Source: Bdellovibrionota bacterium (GTDB lineage Bacteria > Bdellovibrionota > Bdellovibrionia > Bdellovibrionales > JAMPXM01). Taken from it: DNA of 44,008 nt. The position numbers and the translations under genes are program-made. The DNA lies in contig CAUJGS010000070.1 in assembly GCA_963170185.1 (NCBI GenBank), positions 1 to 44,008 of the forward strand. The letters are read 5' to 3'. Each line of letters starts with the position of its first letter. Position 1 is the stretch's first letter. A model generated the notes under the pieces. It had not been told where the DNA came from, did not search any database, and worked only from the letters and a program-made list of their open reading frames with translations. Below, piece after piece: positions 8,295 through 16,667 of this stretch.

Positions 8295-8326
8295 GAAAAA
8301 CCCGCCCAGTAATAGGCGGGTTTTTC
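8295..8326. terminator. Bidirectional-type intrinsic terminator
   Basis: GAAAAACCCGCC pairs perfectly with GGCGGGTTTTTC (12 bp, loop CAGTAATA). On the minus strand it gives a GC stem followed by TTTTTC, placed 43 bases after the gene ending at 8369, which it most likely terminates. Confidence 0.88.
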
Positions 8327-8368
8327 TATTGGCCCACATCGAACGTGAGCAAGATCGGACTTTTGCGA

Positions 8369-9910
8369 CTACGGATTCGAGAAGATCGAACGTGGCGCAG
8401 GGAAGCTGAGGGTCGGTGCCGCCGAAGGCAGTCCATTGATGCGTGAGCCGACTGCTGTGCCGCCAACCGTGCTGCCGCCGAACGAGCGGACGACTGCGAG
8501 ATCAGTTGGGATCGTGCGATCCGTACCGAGAATCGAGCTCGTGATCGAACCCGTTGGGCGAGTCGTCTGAGTCAGAGTCGACTGCGGAGACAGGCTTGTG
8601 AAGCTACGCGAGTCGCGCATCATCTTTTGCAGTTCGAGGAATGGCTTCGTGAACTCGTTGTAATCACCCGAAGTCATCAACCCAGTCGTCTGCATCGAAC
8701 GAAGGGGGCGGATGTATGTCGGTTCGAGGTTCATACCGATGTCGAGGCGCAGAGCTTCGTAGTCGCCGATCAAGAAGTTCATTGTTTGTTGCGAGTTGTT
8801 CAAAGCTTGGTTGGCATCCCAGTAAGCTTGCTGAGCGTAAGGATCAAGCGGGTTACGCATAGCCGCCTGGTACGCTTGGTCACGCATTGCCGCAAGCGAG
8901 CTGTACTCTGTGCGCGCCGTGCGGAGATTGTCGCGAACATCTTTTGCGCGATCCGAGTACTTCGAAGACTCCTGTTGTGTCTCTGCACCTTGTTTGAGAG
9001 CCGAGATTTCGCCGATCAGTTTAGAAATCGCGTTGTTCGAGCGACCGTTGCGTGTGCGACCGAGGTCGTACTCAGCGCCGACTTCTGAGATTGTGTCCAT
9101 CGCATCTTTTGCCATGTCTTTTGCGTGTTCGACGCGGTCATCGTCGTCCGAGAGGAGAGCGTCTTTCAGGAGGCGCTTAAATGGACCGCGAACGATGCGC
9201 TGGAGCTCTGCCAAAACAGCTCGGCCTTCTTCTGTTTCCGATTTCTGTTTTCCAACACGTTGACCGATGTTGTTGAGCTGATCAATCCAGCACTCGAGTT
9301 TCGCTTCCGAACCCTTCAAGGTTTCACCTTTGCGATTGAGCGAGCAGTTCTTCATGCCGTCCGCGATACGCTTTTTCTCTTCGTCGCGGTCCGCTTTGTC
9401 TTTGTCGTCCGCGACTTCTTTTCCTGGACGAGCGGATTCGCCTGCGCACGCTTCTTTTTTGATCGTGCGATGAGCTTTAACGGCCGCCGCGAGAACATTG
9501 TCGGCTTCGGATTTCTTCACCATTGTATTGATGAGGTCTTCTTTCCAAGTGATTGAAACGGCCGCGTCGTTTGAGCGAGATGTACGGACCGCTGTGATCT
9601 CGGTCATCATCTTGCCGCCTTCGCGCGAAACCTGTTGGTAGTGAACCTTATAAAGGTCACCGCAGATGCGCGCCTCGCTTTCGTGTGAAGGAAGTGAGAG
9701 TTTCACTGCCGCAGGGCCGTCACCTGTCGCTTTGACAGTGATCGCGTCTGGAGCCGCGCTAACTTTGCCGTCGCCAGCTGGAGTGGCACCTGCCGACTTC
9801 ACTTCGGATGCGAGCTGCACCGAGTGAAAGTCTATCTTCTCCCACGACACGTTCGCGGCTAGGACCGCCAAGAGCGCAGCTTTCAGTGCTGTCTGTTTCG
9901 TGAGTTTCAT
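8369..9910 (-). CDS. Exported or membrane-anchored protein of unknown function, partly coiled coil
   Basis: The open frame begins at 10006, but the real start is ATG 9910, preceded by TGGAGGAAGT, giving 513 aa. The N-terminus (MKLTKQTALKAALLAVLAANVSW) is a weak signal peptide or anchor. Residues about 110-190 form a compact charged domain. From about 190 the protein is Lys/Glu/Asp/Arg-rich and helical, with likely coiled coil (DKDKADRDEEKKRIADGMKNC, and later DRAKDVRDNLRTARTEYSSL). It has five Cys. The last 120 residues are Ser/Thr/Gly-rich and low in charge. No catalytic motif is recognisable. An inverted repeat CTGGCC/GGCCAG (9922-9936) lies just upstream of the ribosome site, with a terminator downstream. 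Confidence 0.6.
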   Translation of the reverse strand: MKLTKQTALKAALLAVLAANVSWEKIDFHSVQLASEVKSAGATPAGDGKVSAAPDAITVKATGDGPAAVKLSLPSHESEARICGDLYKVHYQQVSREGGKMMTEITAVRTSRSNDAAVSITWKEDLINTMVKKSEADNVLAAAVKAHRTIKKEACAGESARPGKEVADDKDKADRDEEKKRIADGMKNCSLNRKGETLKGSEAKLECWIDQLNNIGQRVGKQKSETEEGRAVLAELQRIVRGPFKRLLKDALLSDDDDRVEHAKDMAKDAMDTISEVGAEYDLGRTRNGRSNNAISKLIGEISALKQGAETQQESSKYSDRAKDVRDNLRTARTEYSSLAAMRDQAYQAAMRNPLDPYAQQAYWDANQALNNSQQTMNFLIGDYEALRLDIGMNLEPTYIRPLRSMQTTGLMTSGDYNEFTKPFLELQKMMRDSRSFTSLSPQSTLTQTTRPTGSITSSILGTDRTIPTDLAVVRSFGGSTVGGTAVGSRINGLPSAAPTLSFPAPRSIFSNP

Positions 9911-10211
9911 ACTTCCTCCATCTGGCCTCAGGCCAGGCTCATAAAAAAGTCCTTCACCGAAGTGATAGTCCAAAACCCGCGCCGTTAAGACTTTGTGAGT
10001 TGGCACGGGCTCATAACCTACTGAAATAAAACGAGTATCCGTGAATTTTGGAACCCAAATGATGGCCCTGCTCTGGGGGCTCGGCGTGAGCAGAGATCGA
10101 ACACCCCTGGGGGGTGGGGTGTCGAGGTCAAAGATTTCAACGGTTTACATTGTCGAGAAAGCTGACAGGGGGGAGGGCGCAATTTTCGGCGGAGTGTGCT
10201 ACGTCCACCCT
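9911..10211. other. Intergenic region with stem-loops upstream of kamA
   Basis: This holds the divergent control region between the unknown gene at 9910 (minus) and kamA. CTGGCC/GGCCAG lies at 9922-9936, 11 bases upstream of the minus-strand start. A G-rich stem-loop at 10098-10124 pairs TCGA-ACACCCC with GGGGTGT-CGA around TGGGGGGT, with a one-base bulge. A run of short G-tracts follows (10168-10180). I see no convincing -35/-10 pair. The open frame upstream of the kamA start (10041-10211) has no protein-like composition. Confidence 0.4.
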
Positions 10212-11519
10212 ATGCGTTTTGAGTTCCCAGTTTCTACGGTTCCAGATGGAGTGGCTTCTTTAGATTGGACCAATTGGCTTTGGCAAATGCGCCACTCGCT
10301 TTCAACGGAAAGCGATTTTGCGAAGGTCTTCGAACTTACCGAGGCCGAGAAGCAGGGTTTAAACGAGGGGCGAAAGCTCTTCGAAGTCCGAACTACTCCT
10401 TATTATGCAGCTCTGGCGGCGACTCCAGAGGCAATTCTCAGAGGTGAGCACGATCCTATTCGAAGGATCTTGATGCCCAGATCCGAAGAGCTGCACCGAG
10501 GAGCTCAAGCGATGCTCGATCCGCTGGGCGAGCGAAAGAACAACCCGGCACCTCGAATTGTTCACCGCTATCCTGACCGAGCTCTCTTTTTGGTCACGGA
10601 TTTTTGTTCGGTCTACTGTCGTTACTGTACAAGGAAACACTTCACCGGCGGCGAAGAGTCGTTCATCCGTGGCCAGGACTACGAAAAGGCGCTTTCCTAT
10701 ATTCGCCGTGCGACCGGGCTTCGCGAAATTATCTTGTCCGGTGGCGATCCGTTGACATTGTCAGATGAGCGGCTCGAGCGTGTGTTGTTTGATATACGTA
10801 AAATTGAGCACATAGAAATCATCCGTGTTGGTACGAGAATGCCGGTGGTTTGTCCGATGCGGGTAACCGAGGACCTGGTGAAGATACTCCGGCAGGCTAA
10901 GCCGGTTTTTTTGATGACCCACTTCAATCACCCTCGAGAACTCACAGCAGAGGCGGCACATGCTATCGAGACATTTGTTGATCACGGTGTACCGGTGTTC
11001 AACCAGATGGTGCTTTTAAATGGTGTGAACAATGATGTGCGCATTGTGCAGGCTTTGTCGCGTCGGCTTTTGTTCTTGCGTGCAAAGCCCTATTATATGT
11101 TTCAGTGCGATCCTTCGATAGGTACCGATCATCTGCGGACAAGTGTTGAGGAGAGTCTCGAGATTAGTCGCGAGCTTTGGGGACGGATCTCGGGTCTCGC
11201 GATGCCGAATCTTTCTTTGGATATTCCCAACGGCGGTGGCAAGGCTTCGCTGGTTCCCAATTTTGAACTAAATGAGTTTCGTACCGGAACACGTGAGGAA
11301 GGTGTTTCTCGTGTTTTTGAGGGTTGGGACGGAATTCGAGCGACGTATAAGAGTCCGCCGGTTTCGCAGTACATGAGACCACTAGATGCCGAATTTTACG
11401 AGAGAGAATGGCTAGAGCTGACAAGCGCGAAAGCGCATGTCAGCTCTCAGATGAATTCCTATGGGCCGACAAGGTTGTCAAAGGGCGCGGTTCCCGCCGC
11501 CTTGTCTAATTCTAAATAG
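10212..11519 (+). CDS. kamA: Lysine 2,3-aminomutase-type radical SAM enzyme
   Basis: This enzyme family interconverts L-alpha-lysine and beta-lysine using SAM, a 4Fe-4S cluster and PLP. From ATG 10212 (435 aa) the sequence has cluster motif CSVYCRYC (Cys132, 136, 139), SGGDP (176-180), and the PLP-binding Lys344 in NGGGK. The two aspartates that hold the substrate's distal amine in clostridial lysine aminomutase appear conserved: Asp300 in FQCD and Asp337 in LSLD. That favours a true lysine 2,3-aminomutase over the EF-P modifying EpmB, and no efp is nearby. The frame extends upstream to 10041, but that part is unlike the family. The ribosome site for 10212 is weak, so the start is uncertain. 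Its last 61 bases overlap the convergent amidase gene. Confidence 0.85.
   Translation: MRFEFPVSTVPDGVASLDWTNWLWQMRHSLSTESDFAKVFELTEAEKQGLNEGRKLFEVRTTPYYAALAATPEAILRGEHDPIRRILMPRSEELHRGAQAMLDPLGERKNNPAPRIVHRYPDRALFLVTDFCSVYCRYCTRKHFTGGEESFIRGQDYEKALSYIRRATGLREIILSGGDPLTLSDERLERVLFDIRKIEHIEIIRVGTRMPVVCPMRVTEDLVKILRQAKPVFLMTHFNHPRELTAEAAHAIETFVDHGVPVFNQMVLLNGVNNDVRIVQALSRRLLFLRAKPYYMFQCDPSIGTDHLRTSVEESLEISRELWGRISGLAMPNLSLDIPNGGGKASLVPNFELNEFRTGTREEGVSRVFEGWDGIRATYKSPPVSQYMRPLDAEFYEREWLELTSAKAHVSSQMNSYGPTRLSKGAVPAALSNSK
11414..11447. terminator. Long perfect stem-loop inside the 3' end of kamA
   Basis: AGAGCTGACA pairs with TGTCAGCTCT. After an A-A mismatch, GCGC pairs with GCGC across a GAAA tetraloop, giving 14 pairs. 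It sits in kamA codons and 12 bases beyond the stop of the convergent amidase gene (11459). It is therefore well placed to end or protect the amidase mRNA, although there is no U-tract on either strand. Confidence 0.5.
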
Positions 11520-12571
11520 TTTTCCCAGATTTCCATATCGCGCTCTTCGTTTCTTGCAAACAGCGCAGTGTATCTGCCGATATTGTACAAGTTCACCTGT
11601 TGAATCTTTTGGAGTTCACCTGGTTCTAAACTACGAAACCGAACTGGGTCTTGCTTGAGAATATCGCTGAATAAGAAGACCTGAACCTTATGTGGATAAG
11701 AGGCCTCAGAGAAAATCTTTTTGAGATCGAGAGTCAGGTCCTTCGTGAGCTCAGCATAGGGAATACGCTTTGAGTTCACACGAATTGTGTACAGCCACTC
11801 GTTCCCTTTTACCGAGGAAAAGGTTTGCCATTGAGTGTTTAGCTCGGTCGCGACCTTCGTGAGGACTGCTTCCATATCACTGGGCTTTTTTGCATTCTCG
11901 GCGATATACCAGAATCGCCAGTCCACGGGACGTGTTCCGTTGCTCAGCATTTCGCGTTCTTCATCGTAATAGAAATTTGTTACGGAGCGCCCAGCTTCTT
12001 GAGGCCGATGAACACGGAGGCCGTTCTTATAATCCAAGATAACAACGTTTCCGCTGAGGTCTTTGACATAGTATTGGATCGGAAATAAGTACTGCTCCAT
12101 CGAGATGGATTTCGCTACGGCGATCGCCTCGTCGACATCTTTGGCCTGGTCCAAAAGAAGTGCCATCAGATCGCCTTCGGAAACGACTGGGCCTTTGCTT
12201 TGAGGATCTCGATTTAGCGATGGTGGACCTAGTTCATACACTTCAAGTCCGGTTTCATTGACTCCATTGAAACTGTAGCTTGGCCCAAGAACAGACAGGA
12301 CAATGCTTCTATATTTCGAGGTCCAACGAAAGGTTGAGTCTTTTGCGAAAACGGGTTTTTTTTCTAGGCCACGCTCCAAAAGGAAAACACCGCCGCCGAG
12401 ATAGTGTCGTCCGTTAGTTTCGTCGGTCTTAACAAAGCCAGGCCACTCCATTGTGTAGCCGGTGAGCGTTTCGTCGGTGTCGGACAACGTGAGGACCGAG
12501 CAGGCTAGGCCAGACTCCGGAACAAGACCTGTCGCTAAAGTGATTTGGAGGACATATTTCAAGAATTGCAC
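11459..12571 (-). CDS. Exported Ntn-type amide hydrolase (choloylglycine hydrolase / penicillin V acylase family)
   Basis: The protein (370 aa) has a signal peptide (MQFLKYVLQITLATGLVPESGLA) whose cleavage would expose Cys24. An N-terminal nucleophile Cys is the hallmark of this family, which cleaves linear C-N amide bonds (bile salts, penicillin V, acyl-homoserine lactones in various members). Family features follow: FNGVNETGLEVYEL matches the conserved GxNExGL stretch, and YYVKDLSGNVVILDYKNGL matches the central strand pair. Odd: the GRTMDW motif reads GYTMEW here, so the usual active-site Arg and Asp are Tyr39 and Glu42. Activity or substrate may therefore differ. It is located in the periplasm or outside. 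The gene overlaps kamA tail to tail. Confidence 0.72.
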   Translation of the reverse strand: MQFLKYVLQITLATGLVPESGLACSVLTLSDTDETLTGYTMEWPGFVKTDETNGRHYLGGGVFLLERGLEKKPVFAKDSTFRWTSKYRSIVLSVLGPSYSFNGVNETGLEVYELGPPSLNRDPQSKGPVVSEGDLMALLLDQAKDVDEAIAVAKSISMEQYLFPIQYYVKDLSGNVVILDYKNGLRVHRPQEAGRSVTNFYYDEEREMLSNGTRPVDWRFWYIAENAKKPSDMEAVLTKVATELNTQWQTFSSVKGNEWLYTIRVNSKRIPYAELTKDLTLDLKKIFSEASYPHKVQVFLFSDILKQDPVRFRSLEPGELQKIQQVNLYNIGRYTALFARNEERDMEIWENYLELDKAAGTAPFDNLVGP

Positions 12572-12745
12572 GGAGCGCCTTTCATTATGAGTTGGTTACT
12601 TCAGAAGCGTCGGGCTAGATGAAACGTACAATATAGATTTGTACAAATTTTTCGCTCTGCGCAGTGCCGAAAAGTGGCGCAAACGGACGGCGCAGGAACG
12701 TGAGTCATTGGAGCACGAGACCATTTGATACTGTCAGTCGTGGTG

Positions 12746-15097
12746 TCAGGTACGCTCGAGGCGAGCGTACTTCGCCACGAATTTTTTGACGGTGTTGTTG
12801 GAGAAGACGACGGTGACTTTTGTGTCGGGACCAGAGCCTTCGACTTGCAGAACCTGACCGACGCCGTACGACGGGTGACGCACGCGAAGCCCTTTGCGGT
12901 ACTCGGGGCCAGAACTCACATCATCAAACGAATCGCTCGCACCCTCGTAATCCGGAAACGGCGAAGAGCTGCGTCCCGAACTGCCCGCCGAACCGCCCAT
13001 AAGTGGGTGCGAACTCGAAGTGCCGGATTGTGAACCATAGGAACCAGACGACTCGTCTTGCGCGCCCCATTTCTCGAGGAAGCGAGGACGATTTCCAGCC
13101 GCCGACTGCTGCACAACGCCTTCTTTTGGAAGTTCCCGTAGGAAACGACTTGGCGGATTCATTTGATCCGCACCCCACACTTTGCGTGTGCGCGCATGAG
13201 TCATCCAAAGGCGTTTTTCGGCGCGAGTCATGCCGACGTAGCAAAGCCTACGTTCTTCTTCAATTTCCGTAGGATCCGCCGAATCGGTGGCGCGCCCACT
13301 GGGGAAAAGATTTTCCTCGCAGCCGACGATGAACACGTACGGATACTCAAGACCTTTTGAGATATGAAGAGTCATCATGGTGACGGCTCGCTCGCCTGCG
13401 CCGCCCGTGTCATCGGCGTCGCTGACCAGAGCCATTTCTTCCAAAAATGCCTGAAGGTGTCCTTCTTCTCCGCGTTCTTCCGCGAACTTGGAGATCGCAT
13501 TCTGGAGTTCTTCCAAGTTTTCGATGCGTGCGTCGGCCTCAGGGGTGCCTTCTGTACGCAATCGCTTGGCGTACTCAGTCTTATCGACGATCGCGATTGC
13601 GAGGTCGGGCATCGAAACTTGACGGGCTTCATCGCGAAGACTCAATAGCAGATTTAAAAAACCACGCACTTTCGAAGAGGTGCCAGAGTTGAATTCGCGG
13701 TGATCGACAGCCCAGCTTGCGGCTTCCACCATGGAGATGCGGTTTTGATTGGAAATAGACTCGATCTTTTCGATCGTGGTTTTTCCGATTCCGCGCGCGG
13801 GCACATTGATGACACGCTTGAAGCTGATGTCATCGCCAGGATTTAGAATGAGCTTCAAGTAGGCCAGGATGTCTTTGACCTCCATGCGGTCATAGAACTT
13901 CATTCCGCCGACGATCTTGTAGGGGATCGCGCGCGAACGGAACTGCTCTTCAAGTACGCGGCTTTGCGCATTCGTGCGGTAGAACACGGCCATGTCTTCG
14001 GGCGACGCATCGGATTCACGCAAGAGCTTGGCGATTTCACCTACGACGAAGCGCGCTTCGTCGTACTCGTTGTTCTCCTCACGGATAATGATGGGGTCAC
14101 CAGACGGATTGTTCGTGAAGAGTGTTTTGTCTTTGCGCTGAGTATTGTTGCGGATCACATGAGTCGCGGCGTTGATGATCGTCTGAGTCGAACGGTAGTT
14201 CTCTTCCAGCTTTACGACTTTGGCGTTCGGAAAATCCTTTTCAAACGAGAGGATGTTCTGAATATCCGCGCCACGCCACGAGTAGATTGACTGATCCTCG
14301 TCACCGACGACGCAGAGGTTTTGGTGTCCATCGGCGAGAAGCCGCACGATCTTGTACTGAATCGCGTTGGTGTCTTGATACTCGTCCACCATGATGTAGC
14401 GGAATTTATTCCGATACGCTTCAAGCACATCCGGATAGTCGACAAAGAGCTGATGCGTTTTGATGAGAAGGTCGCCGAAGTCGAGTGCATTGGCGCGTTT
14501 CATTTCCTCTTCGTAGCGCTCGAATACAGCCAATTGCTGGTCGTCCATCAGGTGACGACGTTTTCGAACATCGTCTGGCGTGAGGCCATCGGTTTTGACC
14601 GAGTTGATGCGACCAGCGAAGATTTTTGCAGGATAGAGCTTCTCGTCGAAACCTAGCGCTCCAGCGACTTTCTTGACCATCGCCAGCTGCTCGCCCGTGT
14701 CGTAGATGCCAAAGCTTGAACCGTAGTCGAGAAGCTCGATGTGTTCGCGAAGCAAGCGAGCGCCGATCGAGTGGAAGGTCGAAATCCACATACGATCTTG
14801 TGAATAAAAAGAACTTTCACCGGAACCCAAGCCAAACTGACGAAGTAGGATCTGAGTTCGGTGCTCCATCTCGCGAGCTGCCTTGTTGGTGAAGGTCACC
14901 GCGAGAATTTGTTCAGGCGCCGCTCGACCGGTGGCGATGAGGGCCGCGATACGATGAGTGAGCACACGCGTTTTGCCGGAGCCTGCACCGGCAAGGATTA
15001 AGAGAGGGCCGTCGAGAGTGCGAACAGCCTCGGCTTGAGGAGCATTGAGGCCATGTGTAATCGCCTCCAGAGCACTTGTAGATCCTTCATGCGGCAT
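12746..15097 (-). CDS. uvrD: UvrD/PcrA-type superfamily 1 DNA helicase
   Basis: This 3'-5' ATP-dependent helicase acts in excision and mismatch repair and in removing proteins from DNA. All SF1A motifs are present in order: GAGSGKT (Walker A), TFTNKAAREM (Ia), VDEYQDTNAIQ (II), GDEDQSIYSWRGA (III), LEENYRST (IV), TLHISKGLEYPYVFIVG (V) and YVGMTRAEKRLWM (VI). A low-complexity Ser/Gly linker of about 60 residues (SSGSYGSQSGTSSS) leads to a C-terminal Tudor-like domain (KGLRVRHPSYGVGQVLQVEGSG), the RNA-polymerase-binding module of PcrA/UvrD. From ATG 15097 it has 783 aa, close to family length. The start is supported by GGGAGA upstream; ATG 15133 and 15199 are alternatives, the latter overlapping the divergent gene. 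Confidence 0.93.
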   Translation of the reverse strand: MPHEGSTSALEAITHGLNAPQAEAVRTLDGPLLILAGAGSGKTRVLTHRIAALIATGRAAPEQILAVTFTNKAAREMEHRTQILLRQFGLGSGESSFYSQDRMWISTFHSIGARLLREHIELLDYGSSFGIYDTGEQLAMVKKVAGALGFDEKLYPAKIFAGRINSVKTDGLTPDDVRKRRHLMDDQQLAVFERYEEEMKRANALDFGDLLIKTHQLFVDYPDVLEAYRNKFRYIMVDEYQDTNAIQYKIVRLLADGHQNLCVVGDEDQSIYSWRGADIQNILSFEKDFPNAKVVKLEENYRSTQTIINAATHVIRNNTQRKDKTLFTNNPSGDPIIIREENNEYDEARFVVGEIAKLLRESDASPEDMAVFYRTNAQSRVLEEQFRSRAIPYKIVGGMKFYDRMEVKDILAYLKLILNPGDDISFKRVINVPARGIGKTTIEKIESISNQNRISMVEAASWAVDHREFNSGTSSKVRGFLNLLLSLRDEARQVSMPDLAIAIVDKTEYAKRLRTEGTPEADARIENLEELQNAISKFAEERGEEGHLQAFLEEMALVSDADDTGGAGERAVTMMTLHISKGLEYPYVFIVGCEENLFPSGRATDSADPTEIEEERRLCYVGMTRAEKRLWMTHARTRKVWGADQMNPPSRFLRELPKEGVVQQSAAGNRPRFLEKWGAQDESSGSYGSQSGTSSSHPLMGGSAGSSGRSSSPFPDYEGASDSFDDVSSGPEYRKGLRVRHPSYGVGQVLQVEGSGPDTKVTVVFSNNTVKKFVAKYARLERT
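12750..12770. terminator. Stem-loop in the last codons of uvrD
   Basis: GTACGCTCG pairs perfectly with CGAGCGTAC (9 bp, loop AGG), one base from the uvrD stop codon (12746-12748). No T-tract follows on the minus strand. It is one of several hairpins at gene 3' ends in this window. Confidence 0.4.
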
Positions 15098-15155
15098 TGC
15101 GTGTGTCTTCTCCCATTGGTCGCTCTGAAGCATTATAGGCCCTCGTGAGGTGTTG

Positions 15156-16667
15156 ATGACGGTGCCCAAATTCGGCCCACGCCGTGCTTTCCAACCCAAA
15201 GTGGTGGGTTTAGCGGATTTACCTCGAAAGAGGAATGAGATTGCGGTGCTTCCGGGGAACGAATTTTCCCTTTCTGGCTGGTTTTGCGGCCGGTTTGGCT
15301 ATCGAGCGGCCTCTCATTTCGCTCTGACGGCGGCTCTGGCGCTTTCGACGGTCGGACTCACGGCTTGTAGCCCTGTTGATGACCCGGCAGTTTCCTCGAG
15401 TTCACAAACATTTCGCCTGCCCTGGCCCGACGGTTCAGGGTCTTATCGCCTGCAGGATGTCTCGCTTTCCACCTTCCATTCGCCGGAACGGCTAGAGGGG
15501 GATGCGGCGCAGATTATTGTAGATCCTCGAGTCAGCGGTCGTGGAGTCGTCGGCGAGGAGCCGATTGGGCGTTGGGTGCGTGAAAACGGAAAAATGATTC
15601 CGGCCGATTTCGTAACGCTTCAGGGTGCCGTGATTTATGCGCACACCGAAAAACTCGTCGACATCGACAAAGCGCTCGGCGTGGCTTCAAGTTTTAAAGG
15701 GCGTTCGCGTATCGGTCTCTTGGCGCGACTTTCCGAGACACCGTTTTCACCAATCATTTTTAACAACGCGATTTTCGATGGTCGTATCGACACGCTCTTC
15801 TTTGTTCCATTTGATGGCAAAGACCTTCCGATCGCGTTCAATGCTGGCATAATCGCTCACGAACACTTTCACCGGCTCTTCAACGCCACAGTGATTCAAA
15901 GTGTTCAACGTGAGCTTTCGACGCGCATGCGACCCGACGAGGTTCTCGAGCAACTGGGGATCGATGGTGCTCACTACGATCATCATCGTTGCGCGGGTGC
16001 GCAGGCTTTAAGTGTTGGCGCGACCAGTGGGGACTTCGCAGAAAACCTCTCGAAGCAGGCTGTTCCCGGGCAAAACCCGGAAGAGGACACGATGATTCCT
16101 CGCAAGATCTGGAATCAAACCTTGCTTCGTGGTTTGAACGAAGGCCTGGCCGACTATTGGGGCTGGGCGTATGCGCAAGATGAGAGTTTTGTCGGGCGAT
16201 CGCTGGGCAAGACAGAAAACGAAAATCGTCGTCTCGATCGCCAGGTGTTTGGGTTTCCGACAAGACTGGCTTTCAGAAATTCTCTGATCACTGTTACGCG
16301 CTTTGGTGCTCCGACTTTGAAATCCGAAACGGGTCGAATCTCAAGCGCCTATCGGTTGGGAACCGAGTATGCTCGCGTGCTTCGCGGGTTGGCTGACGCG
16401 TCTTCGGCTTCGCATGTGCGCTGGTCGCTTTCGCAAGCATTTCCGTTGATCGCAGCGACACTCGCGCAAAGCTGGGAGCGGCGAAATCTTGAGCCAGAAG
16501 AGCTTCTGGTGCCGATCGTGGATCAGATTTTTAAAGCCTCGCCTGTGGCGCCTGGAATCGTCGGAAGCAGCTTGTCTCCAGAGAAGATTCAGTCGGTCTG
16601 TGCAGAGCTGAAGCGTCTAGAGGCAAATAAGACGTTGCTTGAAAGACACTGTGCGGGGGCGCAATGA
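15156..16667 (+). CDS. Putative zinc-metallopeptidase lipoprotein (HExxH, gluzincin-like)
   Basis: A hydrophobic segment ending LSTVGLTAC gives a lipobox with Cys71, so the protein is probably a lipoprotein. The body contains HEHFH at about 235-239, the HExxH zinc site, and 90 residues later NEGLADYWGWAY. This fits the ExxxD/ExxxA helix carrying the third zinc ligand in gluzincins such as the M4/M36 groups. Start ATG 15156 has GTGAGG at 5 bases, but leaves an unusually long 50-residue segment before the hydrophobic core; a GTG near 15246 behind AGAGGAA is the alternative. It overlaps the next gene by ATGA (16664-16667), so the two are translationally coupled. The protease function is inferred from motifs only; overall similarity to a named family is not clear. 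Confidence 0.6.
   Translation: MTVPKFGPRRAFQPKVVGLADLPRKRNEIAVLPGNEFSLSGWFCGRFGYRAASHFALTAALALSTVGLTACSPVDDPAVSSSSQTFRLPWPDGSGSYRLQDVSLSTFHSPERLEGDAAQIIVDPRVSGRGVVGEEPIGRWVRENGKMIPADFVTLQGAVIYAHTEKLVDIDKALGVASSFKGRSRIGLLARLSETPFSPIIFNNAIFDGRIDTLFFVPFDGKDLPIAFNAGIIAHEHFHRLFNATVIQSVQRELSTRMRPDEVLEQLGIDGAHYDHHRCAGAQALSVGATSGDFAENLSKQAVPGQNPEEDTMIPRKIWNQTLLRGLNEGLADYWGWAYAQDESFVGRSLGKTENENRRLDRQVFGFPTRLAFRNSLITVTRFGAPTLKSETGRISSAYRLGTEYARVLRGLADASSASHVRWSLSQAFPLIAATLAQSWERRNLEPEELLVPIVDQIFKASPVAPGIVGSSLSPEKIQSVCAELKRLEANKTLLERHCAGAQ

Noticed and set aside
8219-8446. 75-codon plus-strand frame between the two exported-protein genes
   Set aside because: It reads straight through a strong intrinsic terminator and has no protein-like features.
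10070-10112. tRNA-like stretch (GATCGAAC on the plus strand resembling a reversed T-arm)
   Set aside because: The T-stem does not pair and no acceptor or anticodon arm can be drawn around it.
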